This document shows, in pieces, positions 45,990 to 57,293 of a DNA stretch of 64,000 nucleotides; the first letter of the stretch is position 1; each line of letters opens with the position of its first letter. A program made the translations under genes and the position numbers. The notes beneath the pieces are model-generated. The model did no database searches and was not told where the DNA came from. It saw only the letters and a program-made list of their open reading frames with translations. The DNA comes from Symsagittifera roscoffensis (Eukaryota; Xenacoelomorpha; Acoela; Convolutidae). The stretch lies in NCBI RefSeq assembly GCF_963678635.1, contig NC_087068.1, positions 22,223,029-22,287,028 of the forward strand. Reading direction: 5' to 3'.

Positions 45990-46415
45990 ATATTTTCCCA
46001 ATTTGCTTGTAGATTGGGAAAATGTAGCCTGTTTTTGGAATCCGAATCATGAACTAAAATGAAATTTTGAGTGCGTTATTTTATATTATCCTAAAGGTAT
46101 TAACTTTGTGAGCTCAAGTTGAAAAACACTATATATGATCATTTTTTCGAGGTTCGAAGAAAAATCGGAATTGTTATGCTTGTTGTGGTTTGTTAATTAA
46201 GCTCTTTTTTAAAAACTTTTAATACCATATGTAATATATAATTGTATGGAGCTCAAATGTAAAACAAATCCCTTGTGATAGATTTATGTAAAGTTATGGA
46301 GATTTTTGTCTTATTAATAGAATATGAAATGTCATTGCATCCATCTTTGGCTTAATCACCGTGAAGGAGGATACGTTGAATATGGAGGCAGAGCAAAAAG
46401 CAGAATCGTCTAAGT

Positions 46416-46729
46416 GCAGAATGGGTCCAAGGGCAGAAAAAAAACAGAAAAATATTAAATTGTTTATTTAAATTTATACAGGCTAAATGATGATGCAATA
46501 ATTTTTAGAATATCGTGAATGAACACGAAAATTTTTTTAAAATTTTGAATGATTTGAAAGATTTCACCGAATTTTTCAAACAAGCTTTAAAAAAAGTCTC
46601 GATTAAATTAGTCAAAAAATGCATAAAATATTTGTTTCTTTGGTAATTTTGACAATTTTTAAATTTAATTTACCGATTAGCTTACAAAAATTATTTTTTT
46701 TTGTCATTCTGCTCTTGGACCCATTATGC
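46416..46729. mobile_element. 313-bp MITE-like element, duplicated copy
   Basis: Same element as 44278-44590, copied by the tandem duplication; the offset is exactly 2138 bases. Confidence 0.7.
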
Positions 46730-47227
46730 TCTCAAACCTTAATGATAGGTCACTGCTGAACACGCGATCAGTCTTGTTGTAATCTTATGGGGGATTGAAA
46801 AATTTCTTTGTTCTATATACGTAAGCTGAAATTCAATCTGGTTCAAATGAAAATCTTACTAAAACGAATTAGGCCATCTTTGTTGGTTTTGCAATGTTGG
46901 GGAATACTTAAGTTAAATTCTAGCAAAATTTCATTCTTTTTTTCAATTTTTTTTACAGTTTTATTATTTTAATAATCATGAAAAAAAGTAAGCTTTGAAG
47001 AGCAGTCAAAACACTCCCAGCAATGCCTTGTCAGGAGTAATTTTAGTTTTTCTAGGTTGTTATTTTTACAAGGCATCCGATAGTCCTATTGTTTGATGTT
47101 CGAACCTAAAATCTTTGTACGGCGTTTCTTTTTGTCTTATTAACCGGACCGGTGACTTAATCAGGAGTTTCCCGCACCAGAGTTTCATGGATAGTATTCG
47201 ATTACAAGGGAAAATTGTTGTCTAAAC

Positions 47228-48140
47228 TGCTGTCATGATAATCCATTTTTGTTGCAAATTAAGACCACGAAACCGATTATATTGTCATTATAATCGATCA
47301 ATTTCGTAAAAACACGATTCATTGAAATCCATTATAATGGATTATAATCCATTTAAAATCCATTATAATTGATTATAACGGTTCATAACCTTTACATTTT
47401 TTTGCAAAATTATTCGCAAAACTTGCAATATTTCTGCGTTACTCACGGCCTACATGCAACCTAAACCTACTCAAACTAACCCCCCTCCCTCACTTTGCCC
47501 CCATCCACATTTGCCCAAACCCCACCCCCTCCCCCCTACATTCCCCTACGTTTATCCCTACGCCCACCCCCATATTTAGTAAAGTTTACCCCCAAAACCA
47601 CACCCCCAAGTTACAATTCCTCCCCCCCCGATAGTTTGTTCACCGTTGAACGGGACCGGGGAGGGGTTACTCAGTGTGAACAACACCTATTTACCCCCAT
47701 TCTCCAATTTAACCGCCTCATTCAAGTTTTTTGTTCCACCCTCCCACCCCCCCCCCCCCCATTTTTTTACCTTACCCACGTTCAGTAAACGGGCGGAGGA
47801 TAAACTGAGGAGGTGTAAGCTGTGGGGGGGGGGGGGGGGGGGGGGGGGTAAACTGGGGAAGGGGGTTGGTAAAAGAGGCGATGGAGCTTACGTAGTATAA
47901 AAAAGTAGAGAAAACTTAAATAATAAAAATTTCATGTGAAAAGTGAAAATTTATGAAACACAATACCTAGCAACTGCACAAAACAAGATATGAGATAATT
48001 TTTAAAAATTGCGAATTTCATAATTTCGTCACAAAGAATTCATTATAATCGATTATGATCTATTATAATGGACAACAATGATTTAAAAAGTATTATGACT
48101 ACAATTTTTCTAAATGGATTATAATCGATTATAATGGAAT
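47228..48140. repeat. C-rich core flanked by ATTATAAT palindromic arms, copy 2
   Basis: Carried by the second 2138-bp unit. A run of about 27 consecutive G lies at 47822-47848. The proline-rich open frame at 47495-47788 is only the C-rich tract translated. Confidence 0.7.
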
Positions 48141-48277
48141 ATATTGATACTAAAAATACCAATTTTATAATCCATTTTCGATGGATTATAATACATTCTT
48201 TTAGTAATTTTATAGATACTGATTGTAAAATGACAAGATAATCGATTATTATCCATAAAACTCCAGAGCGCGTTATT

Positions 48278-48823
48278 GTTCCGACTTTCGATACGAAAGT
48301 TGAGGAATATTTGTGCTCGGGGTGGGTTTTTTTTCTTGAGACAAATTTCGACTTTTTAACTAGCCATTTTTGACGGAATTTTTTAATATCATTCGAAAGC
48401 TATTGTTGTCCTGAGCTTACATTTGAAAATATATTTTACCTGTGCTCATTTTTCGTAAAGTTATGAATGTTTAAAGTTTGCCATTTTGGCCATTTTGGCC
48501 AATTTGGGACAGTTAACGCGCGATATAATTCGCGCTAATTACGCGTAAGCGGAGAGTTAATCTGTCTTATAAATCGTTCCAAATTGGTTGAAAGAAGCTT
48601 AATTGCCATAATTTGTTTGTTACATGGAGCGAAATCTATCCTTTTGTACTTTATATGGCGTGTGGGGGGATGATTTTCATAAAAAATTTCAAATTTTAGA
48701 AAAAAAAGTTTTCATTTTTTTTATTTCATTAAATTTTTCTTTGTTGTTTATGTTATTACTGCTCCATAAACCTTAAAAGGCAGTCGGAATTTTCAGGGCT
48801 TCGCCCTGATACGAGCAGTCTTG
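48278..48823 (-). repeat. CGTATCAGGG-family repeat, full-length copy
   Basis: Runs from GTTCCGACTTTCGATACGAA to CAGGGCTTCGCCCTGATACG followed by AGCAGTCTTG. It faces the next copy (49180) as an inverted pair 356 bp apart. Internal landmarks are TTTTTGACGGAATTTTTTAA, TTGTTGTCCTGAGCTTACAT, TAACGCGCGATATAATTCGC and TACGCGTAAGCG. Confidence 0.85.
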
Positions 48824-49179
48824 TTTATTTTAATATGAGATAGATATCACTTAATCAAAAGGAGACCATTGAGACTTACTAGTCCCCACATTTTAAATTG
48901 CAATACACGCGCAATTTCAGGCATATGATTGCTGGGAACCATTAATACCGGATGCCACAGTTTTCTTTAAAACAATCTTTTTATTTGTATGCAGATTTTT
49001 TTGATTCATATTATGCCGTAGATTTTTCAGTCAAATGGTTTACGGTATATCATACTATATCCTTCTCCTTATTCAAATGAACACTCAGGAGCACAATGAA
49101 CATAGGTTTCGGAGGCTTGATGGACAATTATTGTCTCAAAAACAAACGCGGTTTTCCCATGTTTTCTCGCTAAAGTAAA

Positions 49180-49691
49180 CAAGACTGCTCGTATCAGGGC
49201 AAAGCCCTGAATGTTCCGACTGCCCTTTAAGGTTTATGGAGCAGTAGTAACATAAAAAAAATAAATGTAATAAAATAAAATCAAAAAAAAAATTCTAAAA
49301 TTTGAGTTTTTTTTATGAAACCATTCGCCCACACGCCAAATAAAACAAAAAAGAATAGATTTCGCTATTGTAACAAATCAATTATGGCAAATAAGCTTCT
49401 TTCAACTAATTTGGATCCATTTCTAAGACGGATTAAATCTCGCTTACGCGTTAATAGCGCGAAATATATCGCGCGTTAATTGTCAATCTTTAAACCCCCA
49501 TAACTTTACCAAAAATGATCACAGGTGAAATATCTTTTCAAATTTAAGCTCAGGACAACAATGCTTTTTGAATGATTAAAAAAAGTTTCGTCAAAAATGG
49601 CTAGTTAAAAAGTTAAAATTTGTCTGAAGAAGAAAAAAAAACCCACCCGGAGCACAAATATTTCGTTACTTTCGTATCGAAAGTCGGAACA
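49180..49691 (+). repeat. CGTATCAGGG-family repeat, full-length copy
   Basis: Runs from CAAGACTGCTCGTATCAGGG to CTTTCGTATCGAAAGTCGGA (AC). The ends carry a short inverted pair, GTTCCGACT near the hairpin end and AGTCGGAAC at the other end. Confidence 0.85.
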
Positions 49692-50413
49692 ATAATTAGC
49701 CTCAAATCAAACTGGGACGATGTTTAACCAGATTAAAATTTGCCGCCCACGCGTTATTAGAAAAAAATATATAGAGCGTATTGGCTGTTCTGAATAGGCT
49801 AAATTGGCTATTTTTCAAATCTCCAAAAGTGAACGAATTTTTTTCTACATAAAAGTTCTTGGCGCTAGTACAATTTCAATTTTATAGCTCCAGAAGTAGA
49901 ATTTTGGCCAAAAAACGACGCCTCGCACAAATTTACCAAATTTTCTGCGCGAGTTGCCAAAGAAAGGCATTTCGAAGGCCTCATTGGTCTGACTACACTT
50001 TACCGTCAAGATAATTTTAAAAAATTTTCTCCTCACACGCAGTATATGAAGAACAAAAAAGATACACTTGCGTCTGATATCAGAATAAGAGCAATTTGCT
50101 AGCCCTAATTTACTTTAAAATGATTTAGTTGGACCTGTACGCTTTAAAAAGACAGAAATTACGCGTTTTTATCCCAATTTTATTTATTGTAGCGAAATTA
50201 GTCCAAAATTTAATCCCGACAGCTAAAGAACAAAAATTTGCCGACAAAATAGGTTGGAATTTTGAGCTGGTGACATCAAACATTTTCAGATGATATAGCA
50301 ATGCCATTCAAAATCGAAACTTGTCTTAATAAAAAAACTACCCGAACACAAATATGCCGTCGCAAGCCGGAAACTAACGGAAAAAAGGTCCCATTAATTC
50401 GCTTAAAATTATA
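49692..50413. other. Spacer with no recognised gene
   Basis: AT-rich with short open frames on the minus strand. No domain is recognisable. Confidence 0.45.
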
Positions 50414-50563
50414 CAAGACTGCTCGTATCAGGGCAAAGCCCTGAATGTTCCGACTGCCTTTTAAGGTTTATGGAGTAGCAGTAATACATAAAAAAATTAA
50501 CTTAAATAAAATAAAATGAAATTTTTTTTCTTCTAAATTTTGATTTTTTTAATGAAAGTACAA
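50414..50563 (+). repeat. CGTATCAGGG-family repeat, truncated copy
   Basis: Only the hairpin end and about 150 bp are present. The next copy begins immediately after it in the same orientation, so the rest was lost or displaced by that copy. Confidence 0.8.
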
Positions 50564-51093
50564 CAAGACTTCTCGTATCAGGGCGAAGCCCTGAAAGTTC
50601 CGACTGCCTTTTAAGGTCTATGGAGCATTAATAAGATGAAAAATTTCAATGGAATAAAAAAAAATCAAAAATTTTTTTTGGAAAAATTTGAGATTTTATG
50701 TAAAAACATCCCCCCACACATCATATTAAGTACAAATTGATAGGTTTTGCGCCTATTAACAAATCAATTATGGCATATAAGCTTCCTTGAACCAATTTGG
50801 AACAATTTCTAAGACGGATTAAATGTCCCTTACGCGTTAATAGCGCGAAATTTATCGCGCGTTAATTGTCCCAAATTGGCCAAAATGGCAATCTTTAAAC
50901 CCCCATAACTTTACGAAAAATGATCACAAATAAATTATCTTCTCAAATTCAAGCTCAGGACAACAATAGCTTTCGAATGATATAAAAAAATTCCGTCAAA
51001 AACTGCCAATTAAAAAGTCGAAATTTGTCTGAAGAAAAAAAAAACCCACCCCGAGCGCAAATATTCCCTTACTTTCGTATCGAAAGTCGGAAC
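50564..51093 (+). repeat. CGTATCAGGG-family repeat, full-length copy
   Basis: CAAGACTTCTCGTATCAGGG to CGTATCGAAAGTCGGAAC. It includes TTAATAGCGCGAAATTTATC, AACCCCCATAACTTTACG and AGCTCAGGACAACAATAGC. Confidence 0.85.
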
Positions 51094-51906
51094 AAAAATC
51101 ATTTGTCATGTCATTGATGATGGCACAATTAAATGTTTCTGAAGCAAGTTTAAAAACTTAATTGTTTCGTTTCCAGAGATTCAATTTCTATTATATTGCC
51201 GCAATTTCTTGTTTTGAAACAAAACAACATAAAATAGTCAGTATGATCAAAAACAAATTACGAAACCAGTGTATAAATTACCTTAAGTGATGCAGTCAAT
51301 ACTTTTCACCTAATTTAAAATGATAATTTTGCTCTAACAAATTCCAAATTCACCTCGTGTATGGTTTTTGGTGCGTGACTGAAAGTATTGAGAAAAAATA
51401 TGTTGAAAAAAATCAAAACAACTACTTATGCGGGTTGTTTCATTGTATAAGTTGTAACAAAACAAGTAATATAATGTCGAAAGTTCTTTTTGGATCGTGT
51501 GGGATAACTGCTCAAAGATTAAAAAAACTGGGATAAAAACTTAAGATTTTTGAACAACAACCAACTGTGACAATTAAACTTTTCCATTATTTTTAAGATC
51601 AAGATACATTAAGTAGATACATAAGATACATAAGATATCAATTTGTAATTTTCGATGGCCTCTGCTAACCGTAAGATGCTTCCGAAAACTATTTTAATTT
51701 ATTTCGGAACAAAATTCTTAGCAGTCCCACAAATGATTGTTTTGGATCTTCTCAAAATTGACCGAAACATTAGGATTATTTCTCACCGTTTGATAACCCG
51801 CATACTTAGGTTGTTTTGAAAACTTCGAATAAAGTAAGCAAATTTATAATCGTTATGAGTGTTTTTTTATTAAAACCAATTTCTGAAAAACGAATAGAGT
51901 GAATTT
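51094..51906. other. Gene-free AT-rich stretch
   Basis: No exon or element was recognised. A short ACATAAGATACATAAGATA repeat lies near 51618-51638. Confidence 0.45.
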
Positions 51907-53084
51907 CGAACCAGGTGTCATCAAAATTCCAGGCGGGTCGAGTGTGCTATCCTCCATGCATTTTGGGAATTACAGAATTGTCCGGTAAATGTTTTGTAGA
52001 TTTAATCTATAGAGCTGAAAGCGTAATATGGTATGTTATGCGACGCTTAAAACTGTTCCGAATTGAAATCAAGCAAGCTAATTGGCCATTTTTATTTCCT
52101 TATACGACTCAAGTTTCAGCCCTTAATACTTGATAAGGACAGTTTTTATCAAAAAACACTCTAAAAAAGTTATTGGAAGTGAAAAAACCAGAAAATTGAG
52201 GGTCTTGAATCTGGATTCAGAACATTCAGGATTTTTCCTCAAGCGCGTATCTGGAAATTTCTTGAGCGAAGGATAATTTTCCAAAAAATGGAAATTTTTG
52301 TCGACCTATTTTTACACCGTATTTTAAAAAAAGTCTTTAAAATTGAAGTCTTTAGGTCCTTTTTGAGAACTGATGATAAACAACGCACGCTTCCCTTTGA
52401 ATGTTAAGGGTTGGTTAGCGAAAAAATGATACCAAAAAAGAGTAGCAAAGAGTACTAAAGTGGAGCCCTTTGGGTAGTCAGGGGGTTAAATCATTAAATG
52501 GGGCTTTGCCCCCCCCCCTAGATTCTGTACTACTTTGCCTGATATGCGAGCCTTGTTTAAATCTACGGTTGAATTTCTTTTTTTTTTGCTTTTTTGTTTC
52601 TTTTGAAAACACTTTCATGACCCAACAGACAAATGGTTTGCTCCAACACTAAATCGTTAGCAAAACTGCTCAGATCACGACGCAACCTTAAGTTTTCGAA
52701 ATGCCATTGATTGTCTATTAAAACGTTTTTGGCTAAGGAGATGGTGAAATTGCGTCTAAATATACTTTAAATAAAAAGTTTAGCTTGCATTAAATCCATT
52801 TGAAATGATATTTGAGCCAGATTTACTAGCCGCTCACGCGTAATTTTGACAAAATTTAGCGCGTTAACGGTCTGAATTTGGCAATTTATAAAGCACAATT
52901 ACCTGACAAATTTTTGGTGCCGTTGAAATATCATGTAGCTCAGAGCCAGGGGCGGATTTAGGGGGGCGGACGCTTTGGGGGGGGGGGGGGCAGCATCCTT
53001 TTGTACTATTTTGAGAAATGCATTTTTGGTGACGGACCCTAAAATTTTTTTAAAGGCGCCTTTGGCGCCAATATATACTAATTT
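51907..53084 (+). repeat. 1.2-kb tandem duplication, copy A
   Basis: Begins CGAACCAGGTGTCATCAAAA and ends inside a hAT-type MITE (52947-53084). The same sequence restarts at 53085. It contains a T-run block (about 52577), a C-run (about 52510) and TTTAGCGCGTTAACGGTC. Open frames of 72 and 60 codons inside have no recognisable domain. Confidence 0.9.
52947..53084 (+). repeat. hAT-type MITE, truncated by the duplication junction
   Basis: It has the left terminus CAGGGGCGGATTTAGGGG and then GGTGACGGACC, but stops at ACTAATTT, where duplication copy B begins. Confidence 0.85.
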
Positions 53085-54201
53085 CGAACCAGGTGTCATC
53101 AAAATTCCAGGCGGGTCGAGTGCGCTATCCTCCGTGCATTTTGGGAAATACAGAATTGTCCGTTAAATGTTTTGTAGATTTAATCTATAGAGCTGAAAGC
53201 GTAATATGGTATGTTATGCGACGCTTAAAACTGTTCCGAATTGAAATCAAGCAAGCTAATTGGCCATATTATTTCCTTATACGACTCAAGTTTCAGCCCT
53301 TAATCTTTGATAAGGACAGTCTTTATCAAAAAACACTCTAACCAAAAATTATTGGAAGGGAAAAAACCAGAAAATTGAGGGTCTTGAATCTGGATTCAGA
53401 ACATTCAGGATTTTTCCTCAAGCGCGTATCTGGATAATTTTCCAAAAAATGGAAGTTTTTTGTCGACCTATTTTTACACCGTATTTTAAAAAAATCTTTA
53501 AAATTGAAGTCTTTAGGTCCTTTTTGAGAACTGATGACAAAACAACGCACGCTTCCCTTTGAATGTTAAGGGTTGGTTAGCCCTTTGGGTAGTCAGGGTG
53601 TTAAATCATTAAATGGGTCTTTGCCCCCCCCCCCTAGATTCTATACTACTTTGCCTGATATGCGAGCCTTATTTAAATCTACGGTTGAATTTCTTTTTTT
53701 TTTGCTTTTTTGTTTCTTTTGAAAACACTTTCATGACCCAACAGACAAATGGTTCGCTCCAACACTAAATTGTTAGCAAAACTGCTCAGATCACGACGCA
53801 ACCTTAAGTTTTCGAAATGCCATTGATTGTCTATTAAAACGTTTTTGGCTAAGGAGATGGTGAAATTGCGTCTAAATATATTTTAAATAAAAAGTTTAGC
53901 TTGCATTAAACCCATTTGAAATGTTTTTTGAGCCAGATTTACTAGCCGCTCACGCGTAAATTTGACAAAATTTAGCGCGTTAACGGTCTGAATTTGGCAA
54001 TTTTTAAAGCACAATTAGCTGACAAAATTTTGGTGCCGTTGAAATATCATTTAGCTCAGAGCCAGGGGCGGATTTAGGGGGCGCTGACGCTTTGGGGGGG
54101 GGGGGGCAGCCCCTTCTTTGTACTATTTTGGGATATCCATTTCTGGTGACCGACCATAAATTACTTCTAAAGGCGCCTTCGGCGCCAATATATACTAATT
54201 T
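53085..54201 (+). repeat. 1.2-kb tandem duplication, copy B
   Basis: Matches copy A closely but lacks a stretch of about 45 bases (around copy A 52421-52466) and some smaller pieces. It continues past the point where A was cut, into the complete MITE at 54063-54452, so the MITE predates the duplication. Confidence 0.9.
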
Positions 54202-54452
54202 TGAGGGGGGAGCGCGCGCCGAATTAACGCGATTTTTTGGTCAACATTTTCAAAAAAGAGCCTTTAAACGCCCTTTTTGGCCTGCTTTTTGAAAAATTTT
54301 GCCTGCAGCGCAGAATCTTTGGCTAAAACAGGGTCTTTGTAGTGCTTTGGGAGAGCTCGGAATATCAAATCGGCCTAAAAAAAGGTCGACAAAACTTTCG
54401 AACTTATTTTTGAAAATCCGCCCCCCTCGAGAAAATCCTAGACCAGCTCCTG
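54063..54452 (+). mobile_element. hAT-type MITE with 8-bp target-site duplication (7/8)
   Basis: The left end CAGGGGCGGATTTAGGGG and the right end CCTAGACCAGCTCCTG (somewhat decayed) enclose 390 bp of non-coding sequence. The flanking 8-mers are CTCAGAGC and CTCAAAGC, seven of eight identical. CAGGGGCGGA termini with 8-bp target duplications are typical of the hAT superfamily. Confidence 0.85.
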
Positions 54453-54735
54453 CTCAAAGCATTAACACGAAAGTCAGAAAAAAGCTTGCAAACTCGTATA
54501 GATTGTTTTGCAGTTAACTTTTGTACACTGCTTTCCTACTGTTTGTTTTAATCACCCTTTTGCTTACCTGTAAAAAGAGTCATCGGACTAAAGTAAACTT
54601 TTAGCCATTTAGATTTCTAAAAAGGTATTCAAAAAAATTTCTGCTAGTGTCTAGAAAAACAAAGTTTTTTCGGCCAATTAAGGCAGCTTATTTCTGATAG
54701 TAAAACTATTTGACTAAGGTCACAATACATATACT

Positions 54736-55157
54736 CAGGGGCAGATCTAGGATTTTCTCGAGGGGGGGCGGATTTTCAAAATATTTTCGAAAATTTTGAC
54801 GACCTTTTTTTTAGGTCGATCAGATTGATTTTCCGAGCTCTCCCAAAGCAGCAAAAAGACCCTGTTTTGGCCAAATTTTCTGCGCCAAACAGGTCAAAAA
54901 AGCCGTTTTTGTGCACTTTTTGAAAAATTTTGACAAAAAACGCGTTTTTTTGGCGCGCGTTCCCCCTCAAAATTAGTATATATTGGCGCCTAAGGCGCCT
55001 TTAGAAAAATTTTAGGGTCGGTCGGCCAAAAATGGATTTCTTAAAAAGTACCAAAGGGGGGAGGGACCCTTTGGGTTGGCAGGGGTTCGAATCCCTGAGG
55101 GGGGAGGGGGCGTCCAACCACCCCCCCGCCCCCTCCCCTCCCCTAAATCCGCCCCTG
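54736..55157 (-). mobile_element. hAT-type MITE with perfect 8-bp target-site duplication
   Basis: The best-preserved copy, in the opposite orientation to the one at 54063. It starts CAGGGGCAGATCTAGGATTT and ends CCCTAAATCCGCCCCTG. The identical 8-mers CATATACT sit at 54728-54735 and 55158-55165. The interior is non-coding. It includes a chance GGGTTCGAATCCC palindrome resembling a tRNA box B. Confidence 0.92.
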
Positions 55158-55165
55158 CATATACT

Positions 55166-55694
55166 AATACATAATACTATAATTTTGTTTAACTTTGTTT
55201 CAGCCTTTATTACCCAATTTTTGAAGCTGTTAAGACCCTACAAAAAAATTTGATAACTTCTTCTCGATTCTTTTTTTTTCAACATCTAATCTTGACCGAT
55301 AACTTCATTCAAATAAAGTCGTAAGAAATGTAACGGTCATTTTATTTTCGAGGAATTTGTAAAAAAAAATGTAAGTCAATACAATTCCCATGAATGAGAA
55401 TTGTTTGGCTTGGCCACCATTTTGCATTTTTCATATATGGATTTTCATGACAAGCACTTTCGGTGTGTGAAGTTCAATCCGGCGTTCTTAAAAAAATCAA
55501 AATATGTAGCATCAAATATAGAGTGTGGTCCTTACAATCTGCTTCCTTGTTCAAAAATCCTTGTATAAACCAGTTTGAACTTGTGGGTTATGGTTATGTT
55601 TATTAAGACTTTTCACATTCTATTTTGCCGGCTATGTATTCTGTTATAAAATTAATTGATTTTGACTTCCATGTATACACTTTAGCAAGACACG
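55166..55694. other. Region upstream of the CYFIP-like first coding exon
   Basis: AT-rich with no TATA box that I would defend. An acceptor-like CACTTTAG lies 10 bases before the ATG at 55695, so the start codon may sit near the beginning of an exon, either after a 5' UTR intron or at a spliced-leader addition site. Confidence 0.45.
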
Positions 55695-55791
55695 ATGGAA
55701 AGCTCTGACACTCATTCGGGCGAAGGAGAGGTGGACAACAACATGGCTTCAATGACAGATGCCTGTCAAATCATCGACTCTCTGCATATAG
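55695..55791 (+). CDS. CYFIP/Sra-1 homologue, first coding exon
   Basis: Encodes MESSDTHSGEGEV, an acidic head, and a short helix, MASMTDACQIIDSLHI, that lines up with the LEDALSNVDLLEEL segment at the start of human CYFIP1. The donor is ATAG|GTGGGT in phase 1. An acceptor-like TTTAG stands 10 bases before the ATG. The assignment depends on the downstream exons, which are stronger. Confidence 0.75.
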
Positions 55792-56418
55792 GTGGGTGTA
55801 GCTGAGATCCATGACTTTCATGTGGTTGAAGACAGAGGAATCTCAAATATTTCAGTTGACACCGACAACAGAAAGGACTTAGAGCGTTTTAGCTACAATT
55901 AATAAAAATGCGAAAAAAGTTTCAAGCCCGTTTTTAACAATTTTTTGTGGAAAAATATCCAAAAGAGGAAATTTTGTTCAACCTGAGATCAAGTATTGAA
56001 ATAACTGATGTTTTTTTTTCTGTTCACGTGATCCAAAAGTTGATGTTTTGCTTTTGAATGATTCAATAAAATGGGATGACAGTAGTCAAAACCGAGTAAA
56101 ATTTAATTTTAATGGCGTTTTTTTTCTGTTGTTGAGCCATTGTCCGTAAGATAACCGAAAGTAATAAATCATAAGAATAATTAAAACACATATTCTATTA
56201 GGTCGTTTTGGTCCGCAAGAGATATGACGAACATTTTCCATTTTTTTGGCTTGGATGTTTTGCATCTCCGAAAAAAAAAATCAAGGACTATTGATCATGG
56301 TGGGCCTTGAGCCACAGATCATTCGACTGAGAGGTAGACCTCAAGCACTAAATAAAATTACCTTAACCGCTTGGCCAAGCAACCATCTACAGCTATTTAG
56401 TCTGAAACTTTCGTGTAG

Positions 56419-56558
56419 GTCTTAAGATTCCCCCCAACATGCAGCCTCCGGTGGAACTGCACCACTTCTCCATCGCCTACTTGCCAGTGAGTGACCAGTC
56501 CTATGAGAACCCAGCCTCTATCATGATCGCACTTGCAGAACTCAACAAGGAAATAGAG
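56419..56558 (+). CDS. CYFIP/Sra-1 homologue, coding exon 2
   Basis: Acceptor GTGTAG|GTCTTAAG; it joins in phase 1 to exon 1. It reads LKIPPNMQPPVELHHFSIAY and then LPVSDQSYENPASIMIALAE to the donor ATAGAG|GTCAGT in phase 0. This corresponds to the human CYFIP1 stretch [20 protein letters not shown] followed by DRNAFVTGIARYIEQAT, similar in length and pattern with moderate identity. The open frame runs on beyond 56558 to 56672, but that is intron. Confidence 0.82.
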
Positions 56559-57293
56559 GTCAGTACAATCGAGTGTAATAAAATTGAATACTCAAAAAAA
56601 ATTGAGAATGGCAAGGTTATAAAAAGACAGACGGAACTAATTAAAAAGGGCAAACCAACGACTAGCTTCTGAAAGTATTTGCAAACAAACCTTTGTAAAA
56701 TTTTTTTATTATTATCTAAAATTTAGTAAGGTAAAAAATTTATTAAGCGCTTCCGTGGAAGCAAAAAGGTTGTAAAAAATTAAAAATTGATCTGCATTTT
56801 ACAAAAAAAAATTTATTGTGGAATGTTTTTCGATTTTTTGTTGCTTTTTTATTCATTTTACGAAGACAACTATTGTCAACTATGCATAAATTACTCTTGT
56901 TCTAAATGTCTGCTCAATATCGGCTACAATAGTTGATTTCTGACATTAAAACTCCGTAAAAGAGGATGGTTCAACAATGGGATGTGTTACTGAAAGTATA
57001 AGTTGCCCGGGTTTTCAGATAGTTTTTAATTATCTGAATAGATGTGTTTGCGCCACGTTTTCATGACAATTCTTGGATTTTGTAGATTCAAATTTTGCTT
57101 GCAAATTCAAATTTGTAGGTTTTTTTCTCGAATCTTCATTTATCTTTCTGTTATTTTCTGTGGTAGTTTTCTTATAGCTGCATTTGTTTGATTTCGTGAC
57201 TTAAACTAAAATTGCGATAATTGGACAATTACCGCGCAATTCAGTTTGTCATATTGAAGCGTCAGTGTCAAAATAACTCATTGAAAACTGAAG

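Larger units (their letters stand above)
45990..48145 (+). repeat. 2138-bp tandem duplication, copy 2
   Basis: A near-identical second unit. It is slightly longer because its G-run near 47822-47848 is about 27 bases against nine in copy 1. It leaves the shared sequence at GGAATATATT|GATAC. Junctions at both ends fall within a GGAATATATT / AATATTTTCC-like A/T stretch. Confidence 0.93.

Noticed and set aside
47495-47900. Proline-rich open frames
   Set aside because: They are translations of the C-rich tract in the duplicated repeat unit.
55070-55110. GGGGTTCGAATCCC, resembling a tRNA box B
   Set aside because: It sits inside a hAT-type MITE as part of a palindrome. There is no box A or cloverleaf, and the diverged MITE copy at 63140 carries a GGGGATTCGACCCC variant.
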